This document shows positions 1 through 8,300 of a stretch of 64,000 nt of DNA, one piece after another. Location of the stretch: assembly GCF_024171535.1 (NCBI RefSeq), contig NZ_JALJZV010000012.1:42811-106810 (forward strand). Reading direction: 5' to 3'. The translations under genes were made by a program, and so were the position numbers. The notes beneath the pieces were generated by a model that saw only the letters and a program-made list of their open reading frames with translations, was not told where the DNA came from and did not search any database. Position 1 is the first letter of the stretch. Every line of letters starts with the position of its first letter. Source of the DNA: Flavobacterium sp. HSC-61S13 (lineage in GTDB: Bacteria; Bacteroidota; Bacteroidia; Flavobacteriales; Flavobacteriaceae).

Positions 1-306
1 GAAGATGAAACTTTAATCGACGATACAAAACCAATGTATCTATGGCTTTCAAATTCTCCACTAACGATTTTCAAAACTAAGGATGGACAAGAATTTGAAA
101 TTGTCCCCGAACAATGGCACCGGTTCACTCAAAGAGATTGGCACAAAGGACAGATGGCAACAGACTTTTGTTGGAGAGGTTTAATACGAGCTTGTCATAA
201 GGATTTAGGGATTAATTCAACAACTGTAAATAATCCCTTCAGAAATAGAAATCCGCTGCGAAGACATACACAAGTTTACTTGGATGCATCTAACTTTAAA
301 TGGTAA
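1..306 (+). CDS. Partial phage hypothetical protein (5' end outside window)
   Basis: The reading frame is open from the first base of the window, so the gene starts upstream and only its C-terminal 101 residues are present. An internal ATG at 34 is a less likely start. The visible part is rich in Trp, Arg and His, and has no motif I recognise. The stop overlaps the start of the next gene (ATG at 300), which indicates translational coupling in the rightward prophage operon that runs to 4483. The function is unknown. Being a real gene is supported by the operon spacing and by the absence of a competing frame. Confidence 0.6.
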   Translation, partial: EDETLIDDTKPMYLWLSNSPLTIFKTKDGQEFEIVPEQWHRFTQRDWHKGQMATDFCWRGLIRACHKDLGINSTTVNNPFRNRNPLRRHTQVYLDASNFKW

Positions 307-542
307 AATATAATCCTGACGAGTGGAACTTTCCAAAAAACACTAAAGCATGTTACTATGCAGGTCATAAAACCACTCATGAAAAAGTATTAATACCAAT
401 GTGTTGGGGAACAGTCCATAGTTTCGATTTGGACGACTGTTATTGTGATAATAAAAAAGAACCTACAAAAGCAGAATTACAAAATACGATTCAGATTCTT
501 AAAGAAAGAATCGAAGAACTTGAAGAAAATAAAACTATATGA
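300..542 (+). CDS. Small phage protein with C-terminal coiled coil
   Basis: This is an 80-residue protein. The N-terminal half has several Cys and His residues (near residues 18, 35, 47 and 49) that could bind metal. Residues about 55-78 are a Lys/Glu-rich heptad-like helix (LQNTIQILKERIEELEE), consistent with a short coiled coil and oligomerisation. The start overlaps the end of the previous gene and the stop overlaps the ATG of the next one at 539, so it belongs to a translationally coupled phage operon. I do not recognise the family and no function can be given. Confidence 0.6.
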   Translation: MVKYNPDEWNFPKNTKACYYAGHKTTHEKVLIPMCWGTVHSFDLDDCYCDNKKEPTKAELQNTIQILKERIEELEENKTI

Positions 543-721
543 CAAAAAGCCATAATCACGACCATTTTTGGATCGAGGACGAAATCCTGTATGAAAGCTA
601 TCGAACCATTCGAGGATTACGATATCGCCAAATAATGGAAGTACTCGGATTAAAAAATTGCGAGCGATGCTCCGAAGAAATATTACAACAACTATCTAAA
701 ACTTCCCACTATAATTTGTAA
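539..721 (+). CDS. Small phage hypothetical protein
   Basis: This 60-residue protein begins with a His-rich stretch (KSHNHDHFW) and contains a CxxC-like pair (CERC, about residues 41-44). It could be a small metal-binding or DNA-associated protein, but no family is recognised. The start codon overlaps the previous stop through ATGA, and the next gene follows after 13 bp. The support for its being coding is operon packing and consistent frame use. Confidence 0.5.
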   Translation: MTKSHNHDHFWIEDEILYESYRTIRGLRYRQIMEVLGLKNCERCSEEILQQLSKTSHYNL

Positions 722-734
722 GTGGTAAAACGAA

Positions 735-1064
735 ATGGAACAATTGAAAAGTAAGTCATACACATTAAGAGATGAAAGCGGTAGCTGGCTAGGGCAAATT
801 GTATTAACATCAGATGGATTCTTCGGATCAGTAACCGATTGGGGTAATTTATCATTCGCATGGAGACATACAGGTAAAGAAGATTTTAGAGAGTTTTTAT
901 GTGGCTTAAACACACAATATTTTGGAGGAAAAATGTATCAAGGAAATACTTACATACTTTATTCTGCAAAATGTGAAAAATCCTGTATTGTTTTTGCTGA
1001 AAAAATATTACCCGCATTACAAAAAGCACTAAGGGAGGATATTGCTAAGAATCCAAATTGGTAG
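735..1064 (+). CDS. Phage hypothetical protein, 109 aa
   Basis: This 109-residue acidic-to-neutral protein has the pattern WGNLSFAWRH, then FREFLCGLN, then a C-terminal CEKSCIVFAEKILPALQKALRE. I associate this pattern with a small uncharacterised protein found in many temperate phages, where it sits among early genes of unknown role. There is no signal peptide or membrane segment. The next gene, the oxygenase, starts 4 bp after its stop, so the two are co-expressed. No enzymatic motif is visible. The family recognition is from memory and not verified. Confidence 0.6.
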   Translation: MEQLKSKSYTLRDESGSWLGQIVLTSDGFFGSVTDWGNLSFAWRHTGKEDFREFLCGLNTQYFGGKMYQGNTYILYSAKCEKSCIVFAEKILPALQKALREDIAKNPNW

Positions 1065-1068
1065 TTCT

Positions 1069-1614
1069 ATGCTAGAAGTTCTAAACAACTACCTACCCGA
1101 CCCTCTATTTCAAGAACTACAAGATTATTGCTATCAAAATGACTTCGAAAGAGTTCAAGCAGGCGAAAAAGAGTTTGAAATTTTAGAAATTCCGCCCGAG
1201 ATACTCCCCTATTTGGAAATTGACGGCTACGAAATGAATTTAAGCTTTATAAGACGAGCGCACAAAGATTTCGATACAGATTGGCGCATCCATGCCGATA
1301 ACATCATAAACGGAAAGAAAACGCTATTAGCGAGCGTGCTTTACATTAACAAAGCCGAGGGAGTTTCAGAAAACGGAACAGCAATGTGGATTCACGAAAA
1401 ACACGGAACTCATTTACCAGAAGATATATCCAATGAGGAATTTGATCGGCTGCTTTTAGAAGATAGCAACGACCTAAGCAAGTGGGAAAAAAGGGAGTAT
1501 ATAAGAAATAAACCAAACCGACTGCTCACCTATTCCGCTACTATATTTCATAGCAAATATCCCCATATTATAGAATTAGGTGAGCGAATCGTTTTGGTAG
1601 CTTTTTATTGTTAG
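1069..1614 (+). CDS. 2-oxoglutarate/Fe(II)-dependent oxygenase
   Basis: This 181-residue protein carries the signature of 2OG-Fe(II) oxygenases of the prolyl-4-hydroxylase-like group: the HxD iron ligands (H75, D77), the distal His (H161) and an Arg about 12 residues later (R173) that would bind the 2-oxoglutarate carboxylate. I chose the ATG at 1069 because it lies 4 bp after the preceding stop. A TTG at 1042 would extend the protein by nine residues and overlap the upstream gene. Phage enzymes of this fold hydroxylate DNA bases, proteins or small molecules. Nothing here identifies the substrate. The nearby nuclease and nucleoid-protein genes make a DNA-related role plausible, but this is inference. 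Confidence 0.75.
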   Translation: MLEVLNNYLPDPLFQELQDYCYQNDFERVQAGEKEFEILEIPPEILPYLEIDGYEMNLSFIRRAHKDFDTDWRIHADNIINGKKTLLASVLYINKAEGVSENGTAMWIHEKHGTHLPEDISNEEFDRLLLEDSNDLSKWEKREYIRNKPNRLLTYSATIFHSKYPHIIELGERIVLVAFYC

Positions 1615-1615
1615 A

Positions 1616-1849
1616 TTAACACTTACAGTTACTTTTATCTATATATGTCTTGTTTTTATTCTTGTTGATGTAATAACATCCCCCGCTAGCACCTTTGTAA
1701 AGAGTATTCCCTTTGTAGCTACCACAAATTTTATCGCTACCAGAAATATTGGAGCCATTCCCAGAATTATATTTATTAGAACTACTACCGTCATCTTTAC
1801 TACAAGCAAAAAAGAAAGAGATAGCAATTAAAAGTATTAGTTTTTTCAT
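1616..1849 (-). CDS. Small prophage lipoprotein (moron candidate)
   Basis: This 77-residue protein starts with a lipoprotein signal peptide: MKK, a hydrophobic core, then FFAC with the lipidated Cys at residue 16 followed by SKDD. A Ser/Asn/Gly-rich linker follows. The C-terminus is a compact Cys-rich module with GGCYYIN, NKTYID and a final CKC, which resembles small basic adaptor-type modules (PBCV-like) common in Bacteroidetes. It is encoded against the surrounding operon and has its own -7 box at 1871-1878, the arrangement expected of a moron expressed from the prophage. A surface function, such as exclusion of other phages, is possible but not shown. Confidence 0.7.
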   Translation of the reverse strand: MKKLILLIAISFFFACSKDDGSSSNKYNSGNGSNISGSDKICGSYKGNTLYKGASGGCYYINKNKNKTYIDKSNCKC

Positions 1850-1870
1850 TTTTCAAAAATTAAAATTTAA

Positions 1871-1878
1871 CAAATATA
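1871..1878 (-). promoter_or_regulatory. -7 box of the lipoprotein promoter
   Basis: On the minus strand this reads TATATTTG, matching the Bacteroidetes TAnnTTTG -7 consensus, 22 bp upstream of the lipoprotein start. An imperfect inverted repeat, CTGAT-N5-ATCAG, lies just upstream and could be an operator. The 25-bp element found at the other phage promoters is absent, which fits independent expression in the lysogen. Confidence 0.5.
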
Positions 1879-1936
1879 CTGATGTAGAATCAGAATGATA
1901 TACGGAAAACCTCACTAATATTAAAAACACAAATTT

Positions 1937-2992
1937 ATGATCAATTTATTCAACACACACATTGAAACATTGTCAATTCACAAAGTTGGTAACAAAAGTC
2001 GCAACGAAAAAATGTTTCTTTCTGACGAGTCATTAAAGCTAAATGATGAAATCGTGCCACTAATAAAAGAGTTCTTTTTTAAACCTTTTCGAGAGAAAGA
2101 AGAAAGTTATTTTCAATTTGCTCACGATGTTGATATCGAGTTCAACGAAATGTTTAATCTGGCCACATCAATTTTTGAAAGTCCTGATAAACTACACGAG
2201 GTATCTAAGAAAATCACTACTCACCTATTTGAACAATCGAATCATCCGCATATTAAAATCGGCGAAGTATATGTGGCCTACCTAACTAATGTTTCAATAG
2301 ACAACAATGTAGTAGATGCAATTGGAATTTTTAAAAGTGAAATCAAAAACGATTACTTCGAGATTAACGAAAACGAAAGCCGATTAGAGTTACAACTAAA
2401 ACAAGGGATTTCTCTTGATAAATTAGACAAAGGCTGCATCATATTCAATTACAAAAAAGAAGACGGCTATAAGGTCCTGAGCATTGATTCTAATCGTTAC
2501 GATGCTAGATATTGGTTAGAACATTTCTTATCAGTCGATGCTTTCCAAGATGAAAACTTCTTTACCAAAAAATACTTGAAATTCTGTCAGGATTTTGCAA
2601 AAGACGTGGTGCTTCAGGCCGAAGATAAAAAAGAAGAGGTAATGTTTATGAACCGATCCGTAAACTACTTTGCTAAAAATGATGACTTCGAAGAAAGCAG
2701 CTTCTTAAATGAAGTAATCGACAACCCTGATTTGATTTCGGAGTTCAAAAACTACAAGGTTGATAAGGGCGAAAAATACAGCATTGAGGACGTGAGCAAT
2801 TTTGCGATATCCAATTCGGCAGTAACCGATGCTCGAAAGAAATTCAAAAACGTGATTAACCTGGACACTAACATTACAATCAAACTTGATTTTATCAATC
2901 CGGAAAGCGCTGAAAAATTCATTGAAAAAGGTTGGGATGAAGAAAAACAGATGTACTACTATTTGTGTTATTTCAACAAAGAAAATAAGTAA
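1937..2992 (+). CDS. NdpA/YejK-like 37-kDa nucleoid-associated protein
   Basis: This 351-residue protein matches the general plan of the 37-kDa nucleoid-associated family: an N-terminal alpha/beta region with the conserved segment around GEVYVAYLTNV (residues about 110-120), a central stretch with a GIFKSE motif, and a C-terminal region with an acidic end. Host NdpA binds DNA, and phages carry homologues that may compact or reorganise the nucleoid. The gene is followed without a gap (TAATG) by a nuclease-like gene, suggesting joint action on DNA. Assignment is by remembered family pattern. Confidence 0.65.
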   Translation: MINLFNTHIETLSIHKVGNKSRNEKMFLSDESLKLNDEIVPLIKEFFFKPFREKEESYFQFAHDVDIEFNEMFNLATSIFESPDKLHEVSKKITTHLFEQSNHPHIKIGEVYVAYLTNVSIDNNVVDAIGIFKSEIKNDYFEINENESRLELQLKQGISLDKLDKGCIIFNYKKEDGYKVLSIDSNRYDARYWLEHFLSVDAFQDENFFTKKYLKFCQDFAKDVVLQAEDKKEEVMFMNRSVNYFAKNDDFEESSFLNEVIDNPDLISEFKNYKVDKGEKYSIEDVSNFAISNSAVTDARKKFKNVINLDTNITIKLDFINPESAEKFIEKGWDEEKQMYYYLCYFNKENK

Positions 2993-3468
2993 TGAGTGGG
3001 GAGAAATTAACTCACAGTGAGATAATTGAAATTGGTTACAAGTGGTTATTCTCAAAATGCAGCTTTGCAGTAAAGGACCTCGTTACTCACAATCAGGAAA
3101 CCCCTGATATAATTGGATGGAATGCCGAAGGAAGCTTTTTGTTAGAAGCAAAAGTAAGTAGGAGCGATTTCCTCGCGGATAAGAAAAAACCATTTCGGCT
3201 AAATCCTGAAACAGGCATGGGAGATTGGCGTTTTTTTATTGCTCCCAAAGGATTAATAAGAGTTGAGGAATTACCCGATATGTGGGGATTAATTGAAGTC
3301 AACGAAAAAAGAAAAGCGACAATGGTTCATAATCCTTTTGGTAAAGGAAACATTTACTGCACTTGGCATAAACATGAAAAATGTAATGGTAGCGAAGTTA
3401 TAATTATGAAGTCGGTTTTACGGCGGCTTCATCAAAAAGGATTAATTAATGAAATCTATAAAAAGTAA
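2992..3468 (+). CDS. PD-(D/E)XK-like nuclease / MmcB-like protein
   Basis: This 158-residue protein has the motif PDIIGW, then 7 residues, then LLEAK (residues about 38-53), the D...ExK arrangement of the PD-(D/E)XK nuclease fold. It continues with SRSDFLADKKKPFR and a conserved WRFFIAPKGLI segment. I associate this combination with phage proteins annotated as restriction-endonuclease-like or MmcB-like DNA repair proteins. Its start overlaps the NdpA-like stop. The likely role is cleavage or repair of DNA. Substrate specificity cannot be read from the sequence. Confidence 0.65.
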   Translation: MSGEKLTHSEIIEIGYKWLFSKCSFAVKDLVTHNQETPDIIGWNAEGSFLLEAKVSRSDFLADKKKPFRLNPETGMGDWRFFIAPKGLIRVEELPDMWGLIEVNEKRKATMVHNPFGKGNIYCTWHKHEKCNGSEVIIMKSVLRRLHQKGLINEIYKK

Positions 3469-3470
3469 TT

Positions 3471-3887
3471 ATGGGAATAGATAAAAAACAGATTTTACAA
3501 TTAGCTGCTAACGGGGTTAGTTTTTATTGTGAAGATACAGACTCAGGAGAATATGAAATACTAAATGTAACTAGCATTGACTTAGCTCATGAAACCATAG
3601 AAATAGGAGCAACTACCTTTGACTTTGAAGACATTGGAAAATACGTTAAACCAGTCATGCATCCTTTATCCGATTTAGCCGAAGAAATAACTCATAACGG
3701 TGAAACTTTTGTTCCTTATGATGAACTAGATAATTATCATAACTTTTCTAAAGTCAATTATAATGATATTGAAAAAGATCCAACTAGATACCCATATACA
3801 ATTGTATGCAAGCTATTAGAATGGCACTTCGATATATTCGGTTTAATAGAAAATAATTTGGCGATAAACATTAACACATTGGACTAA
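3471..3887 (+). CDS. Phage hypothetical protein, 138 aa
   Basis: This 138-residue acidic protein contains a recognisable C-terminal signature, YPYTIVCKLLEWHFDIFGLIENNLAI, that I have seen in uncharacterised proteins of Bacteroidetes phages and prophages. No catalytic motif, signal peptide or membrane segment is visible. It begins 2 bp after the nuclease-like gene and ends inside the start of the next one (TAATG), so it is part of the same coupled operon. Confidence 0.6.
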   Translation: MGIDKKQILQLAANGVSFYCEDTDSGEYEILNVTSIDLAHETIEIGATTFDFEDIGKYVKPVMHPLSDLAEEITHNGETFVPYDELDNYHNFSKVNYNDIEKDPTRYPYTIVCKLLEWHFDIFGLIENNLAININTLD

Positions 3888-4267
3888 TGGAAGCAAACGA
3901 ACTAAGAATAGGTAATGCAGTAACCTATAAGGATAAAACTGTAATTGTTGAAGCAATCACCAGCGATGGTATATCCGTATCAGGATATGAGAATGGCAGG
4001 TTTACTCCAGTGTATTTATGCAACGTCAATTTAAAACCAATCACGATTACTGAAGATGTGCTATTAAGGCATGGGTTTATTTACCTCCATGATAAACATA
4101 GTTTTTTTATTCATGGTAATGAGGTAAATATTAAAATTGATAAAAAGATTAGATGGATTGCTTGGTGTAACACAGTTTTGACTAATGTAGAAATAAAATA
4201 CCTCCATCAACTCCAAAACCTATATTTCATATTAACTGGAAAAGAACTAATAGAAAAAACTGAATAA
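3887..4267 (+). CDS. Phage hypothetical protein, 126 aa (NELRIGN family)
   Basis: This 126-residue protein starts with NELRIGN, has a PITITEDVLLRHGF segment near residue 50, and ends with IKYLHQLQNLYFILTGKELI. This pattern is typical of a widespread Bacteroidetes phage/prophage family with no known function. It is translationally coupled to the preceding gene. The protein is soluble and mostly beta-rich in its first half. Confidence 0.65.
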   Translation: MEANELRIGNAVTYKDKTVIVEAITSDGISVSGYENGRFTPVYLCNVNLKPITITEDVLLRHGFIYLHDKHSFFIHGNEVNIKIDKKIRWIAWCNTVLTNVEIKYLHQLQNLYFILTGKELIEKTE

Positions 4268-4312
4268 CAACCAAAAACCTCGCGATGTAAAGGCAAATCG
4301 CTAATCTATGTT

Positions 4313-4483
4313 ATGACTAAAGTTGACACACTTTTAGAAATGGCTAACGCAGCCAAAATCGAGGAACAAAAATTTGAAAAGGGAAATAAATCAAGCGGTA
4401 CCCGTTTGAGAAAACACCTCCTTGAAATTGGAAAGTTAACCAAGGAAATCCGAAAGGAAGTTTCAGAAAAAAAGAACGCATAA
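4313..4483 (+). CDS. Histone H1-like (Hc1-type) small basic protein
   Basis: This is a 56-residue Lys-rich peptide. Residues 21-56 match the core of the Bacteroidetes histone-H1-like family: FEKGNKSSGTRLRKHLLEI then KLTKEIRKEV. Host members are similar short basic helices that bind DNA and are abundant in the nucleoid. This copy is the last gene of the rightward operon and is followed by a strong terminator. In a phage it could help condense viral or host DNA, which is inference. Confidence 0.7.
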   Translation: MTKVDTLLEMANAAKIEEQKFEKGNKSSGTRLRKHLLEIGKLTKEIRKEVSEKKNA

Positions 4484-4486
4484 AAC

Positions 4487-4509
4487 AAAAAGCCCGTTAC
4501 GGGCTTTTT
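4487..4509. terminator. Bidirectional rho-independent terminator
   Basis: A perfect 10-bp stem (AAAAAGCCCG / CGGGCTTTTT) with a TTA loop. The flanking A and T runs make it work in both directions. It separates the rightward accessory operon from the leftward GNAT gene. Confidence 0.85.
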
Positions 4510-4519
4510 CTGTTTATTC

Positions 4520-5185
4520 TTATTCAAAATCTATAATACATTGTATTTCATTTTTTAAGCGAAGTAGGTTTAAATTTGCATTCTTGAGATGTTTTATACA
4601 CGGCTTTCCTCCCTTTTTAATTTCAATTTCAGTTTCTAAAAATTTCAATGATATTGCTAAATAATTTATTTTCTTCTTGATTGTCATGTAATCTTCTAAA
4701 GTTATTTTATTGACTTCATTTTCCCTGAACTTAATCTCTTTTCGATCAACTTTTTTTAACAAAAATTCGTCGTCAGGTAATTTATTAAAGCCCAATTTTA
4801 ATAATATTTTTTCAGAATCCTCTGGAAAGTTGTCTGCCGTATCAACTGTAACACGTTGACTTCTCCGTGATGAAAATAGATGATCTATTATTACCTCTTC
4901 CATCGCATTAGTTAAAATCCCTTGTTTGCGATGTTCTTTAAGTACATACCAATGCAAATTTGTATTATCCATATCCAAGACTGCACCAACAAAAATATTG
5001 TCTTTGTTTTTTATAAAATAAACTTTGTAAGGATTTGTTGGAGTGTTGTAATCATAATCTATAGGGTCTTTTAACAAAGCTGTTCCGTAGTAGACATTAT
5101 CATAAAGTAAAGTAGTTTTTATTAACTCACAAGGGGATTCTGAGTTTAGCTTGTCAATTAAATTTTTTAGGTCAAGATGTGTCAT
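4520..5185 (-). CDS. GNAT-fold N-acetyltransferase with C-terminal helical extension
   Basis: This is a 221-residue protein. Residues about 50-145 look like a GNAT domain: beta strands ending in FVGAVLDM and HWYVLKEHRKQGILTNAM, the latter holding the acetyl-CoA-binding RxxGxx(G/A)-like loop, followed by a helix and an LGF strand. Residues about 150-221 form a Lys/Glu-rich helical tail. The gene stands alone between two terminators with its own promoter, so it is another possible moron. The acyl acceptor is unknown. Confidence 0.65.
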   Translation of the reverse strand: MTHLDLKNLIDKLNSESPCELIKTTLLYDNVYYGTALLKDPIDYDYNTPTNPYKVYFIKNKDNIFVGAVLDMDNTNLHWYVLKEHRKQGILTNAMEEVIIDHLFSSRRSQRVTVDTADNFPEDSEKILLKLGFNKLPDDEFLLKKVDRKEIKFRENEVNKITLEDYMTIKKKINYLAISLKFLETEIEIKKGGKPCIKHLKNANLNLLRLKNEIQCIIDFE

Positions 5186-5209
5186 GAATTATTTTTAAAA
5201 GATTGAATT

Positions 5210-5217
5210 CAAAACTA
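5210..5217 (-). promoter_or_regulatory. -7 box of the GNAT gene promoter
   Basis: The minus strand reads TAGTTTTG, a TAnnTTTG box 24 bp upstream of the start codon. A TTTG lies 16 bp further upstream, slightly closer than the usual 19 bp. Confidence 0.4.
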
Positions 5218-5275
5218 TAAATTTAATAAATAACAAAGCAGACTAAATAGTGTTTTTTTTAAACTAATATTTACT

Positions 5276-5380
5276 TATCTTTGTGATATTAAACTAGTTA
5301 TATATGAAAACGTTTTCATATAAATCATACAAACTTAATATAATCACTATAAAAAAGCCCCTATTTCGGGGCTTTTTTCG
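5276..5380 (+). ncRNA. Putative small RNA with long perfect palindrome
   Basis: A TATCTTTG -7 box (5276-5283) faces right, and no start codon with an adequate reading frame follows. The predicted transcript of about 90 nt contains a perfect 22-bp palindrome (5301-5322, centred on AACGTT) flanked by GTGAT and ATCAC, which can also pair. It ends in a strong terminator at 5351-5378. Promoter, structure and terminator together suggest a short non-coding RNA. Its 3' end is antisense to the last codons of the giant virion gene. The palindrome could instead be a DNA operator. Confidence 0.4.
5351..5378. terminator. Rho-independent terminator at the end of the late operon
   Basis: AAAAAAGCCCC and GGGGCTTTTTT form an 11-bp stem around a 6-nt loop. 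It overlaps the stop of the 2548-residue gene and works in both directions. It ends the leftward late operon and the putative rightward small RNA. Confidence 0.85.
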
Positions 5381-8300
5381 TTTCATTAATCAGTTGACGA
5401 TACTCAAACATCGCTTCTGCGTTTATCGCTTTGTATTGAAACATCTGCCTTTTAAGTTTTAAATCCTCTTTGGATAGTTTTTCGGAATTGTTTAAATCTG
5501 AACCAAATAACTCAACCATCAATAAAGCTTTGTGCTGTGCATTGTTCGCATACTTAATTTCAAATACAGCGGAGTTTACATTTTTGTTTTTGATTTGATC
5601 GCTAACTCGAGTTCTAGCACGCTTCTTGTCATAAGCACTCATATCCGTAGTGATTTCATTTAATTTTTTATTCACTTCGGTTCGAGTTATATTTCCATCC
5701 AAATGATCCTTTACAACTGCTTTTACTTCATTTTTAAATTTGAGGTTTTCGATTTCAATTTTTTCAAGTTCTTTTTTAATTTCTTCGTTTTGCCCTATTC
5801 TACGGTTGAACTCGCTGGTTTCCTTAACAGCTCGATTAAAGGACGATTTAAGCATGTCGTTTTTAAACTTGTCCATTATGGCCTTTGAGTCTTTATCGGA
5901 CATCATAGCATCCATTCCGCCGTAAAGCATACCGATATAAGGCGAAGTACTTGGAGTTGTCACAATACTTTCTACAGCTGCTTTCATTCTTACTGGTGAC
6001 CATCCCTGTTGCTCTCCAATTTTTTTGTAAAAATCCTCAACTGATGCGTTTTCGAATCCTTCTGCCGGAACAGGAACTTTTCCTCTTAAAATAGATAAAT
6101 CTTGTTCGCGGAAAAAATCATAACCCGTTGCATAAGACAAAGCGCCTTTAATAAGTGGATTTCTGGTGACATTATCTGTTATTCCAAATTCAACGGGGCT
6201 AATGTTTTTCTCTAATGCAAATCCGATATCCCGTATTGTATTACTCCTTGATTTATCTCCTGCAGATGCCTTCATGTAATCTCTCATGATATTTTCAGTC
6301 AAGGAAAAAAATGGTGTCAACTGTTGGGCCTTGGCTATTCTAAAATATTGAAATTCTCCTTTATCATTTCGGTTACCATTAAAGACGATGAAATAATTAA
6401 TACGATCATACTTCGAAACACCTTTAATCGCTTTATTGTAAAGCTCTGAGCTAGTCATATCCTTTTCATCTTCACTCCCGGTTCCTGATAATAACGCTAA
6501 ACTAACTCCAATCGGAACAGACGACATAATTGCTGCAGCTTGAGTAACTCGCAAAGTAGTTTCAATTGGACGTTCTCTAAAATTATCAAACATTACTCTT
6601 GTTCCTTGAGTAGCGGCATTCAAATATGGAATAAAAGCATCGATATCTTTTGTTATTGCCCCGCCTTGGTTGAAATCCATGGTATTCCTAGCAGATGATA
6701 CGGCATTGGTATAGATGTCTTCCAACTGATTTTTTTCTGTAACTTCTTCAATTTTTTTTAACCCCAATTCTTTGAGTTGATTTTTAATTGAGCGATTGAA
6801 TACAGCCATTCTAAAGCCTACTTCTGAATACATCTGTAAACTTTGAAGTGTAGCTACGCTAAAAGCTTTTTTAGTTCTTTCCTTGGTCTTATTGTCAATC
6901 TTATCCAAAACTTTTTGCATGGAAGAAGTACCTTTAAATCTACCTTGTTCCATTAAGAAATCCATCATCCCACCATATTTAATGAAGTTCTTGAAATTGT
7001 CGGTTTCCTTTCTAATATCGCGAATACCTTGTGAAGCATCACCTGTAAGTTGAACAAAATTTTTAAGCAAATTCGCGCCATATTCTTCTGAAAAAGTAGA
7101 GATAAAAAGAAAATCTCTAGGAGTATTGGTAATAAAGAAAGTTGGATTATTCCCAGTTGCAATAGCTTTTACTAACCCTACACCGGAACTCATGGCAACC
7201 TTTTCTTTAATATCAGGTGTTTTAAAAATTCTTGCCATGGAATCAAAATACTGCTCATGAAACTGATCCTCCATGAGAATATTATTCTTTACCCCATTTA
7301 CATAATAATAAGTGTTAGAAAAGCCTATAGGAGTTTTCTTTGTCTTATAAATGGGATTACCTGATTCCGTAAAACCAATGATAGGGTTGTGTTTTACTCG
7401 TTTTTGTAATTCCTCAAAATATTTAATCGTATCGCGTTCTTTCTTGGTTGGATTAATTTTGGATTTTAATTGAGCGACCTCAGTTGCTTGTTTTTCCATA
7501 AATTCAACGAGCTTACTATTAGTACGGTTCAAAGCAATCGTCTTTGCTCGCATATTGATAGCTCGTGAAAGCAAGTATTGTGAATCATTGACTAAGGAGG
7601 TGTCAAGACCTCTTTCTAATTTCTGTATTTGTTCTTGTCCAAGTCCTCCAGTGTTCCCATTATCCAAATGGGCTGTTTCGGTTTCTGCATTTTGCATGAA
7701 CTCTAAAAACTGTCTCGGTTGGTAATCAATATCAAAAAAACGGTCCCGGCTTTCTTTTGAGATTATTCCGGTCTCGAGCATCTGGTCCAATAAATCGCGG
7801 AAAGTATCAAAATAAGCTTCAGAACGCTTTACTAAATCATTGAATTTTTCGGAACCTAATTCGGTTTCAAGCGTGCTTAAATAAGCTTTAGCAACGTTAT
7901 CGTTAATATAATCCTGATGAACAACTGTTGGTAAATTCTCTTTCCGACGGTTCTCGTCTATCGCGATAAAGCGTTTCAATTGGATTACCCTATCAAGAAG
8001 TTTAATTTCAGGAGATGAAAGGCCCTTGTATATTTTAGAATGTGCTTCATCATACATCTGTTTAGCGAATGCCGTTGCTCCTTTACTTGCTACAATGTAG
8101 TTTCTGACTAGTCTACCTCCAGATTTATTAAGGATGAATTTTGGTAAGAACTGACGATCAAAGAACTTTGCTATGAAAGTAGAAAAAGCTTTATCCAAAC
8201 TAAATTTAGGATTCATTAGAGCATCTGCTTCTTTATCAGCTTTGTCAAAAGAATCGTCGACAATCTTTTTAGCATCCTCTTCTGTAACTGCTTTTTGTCT

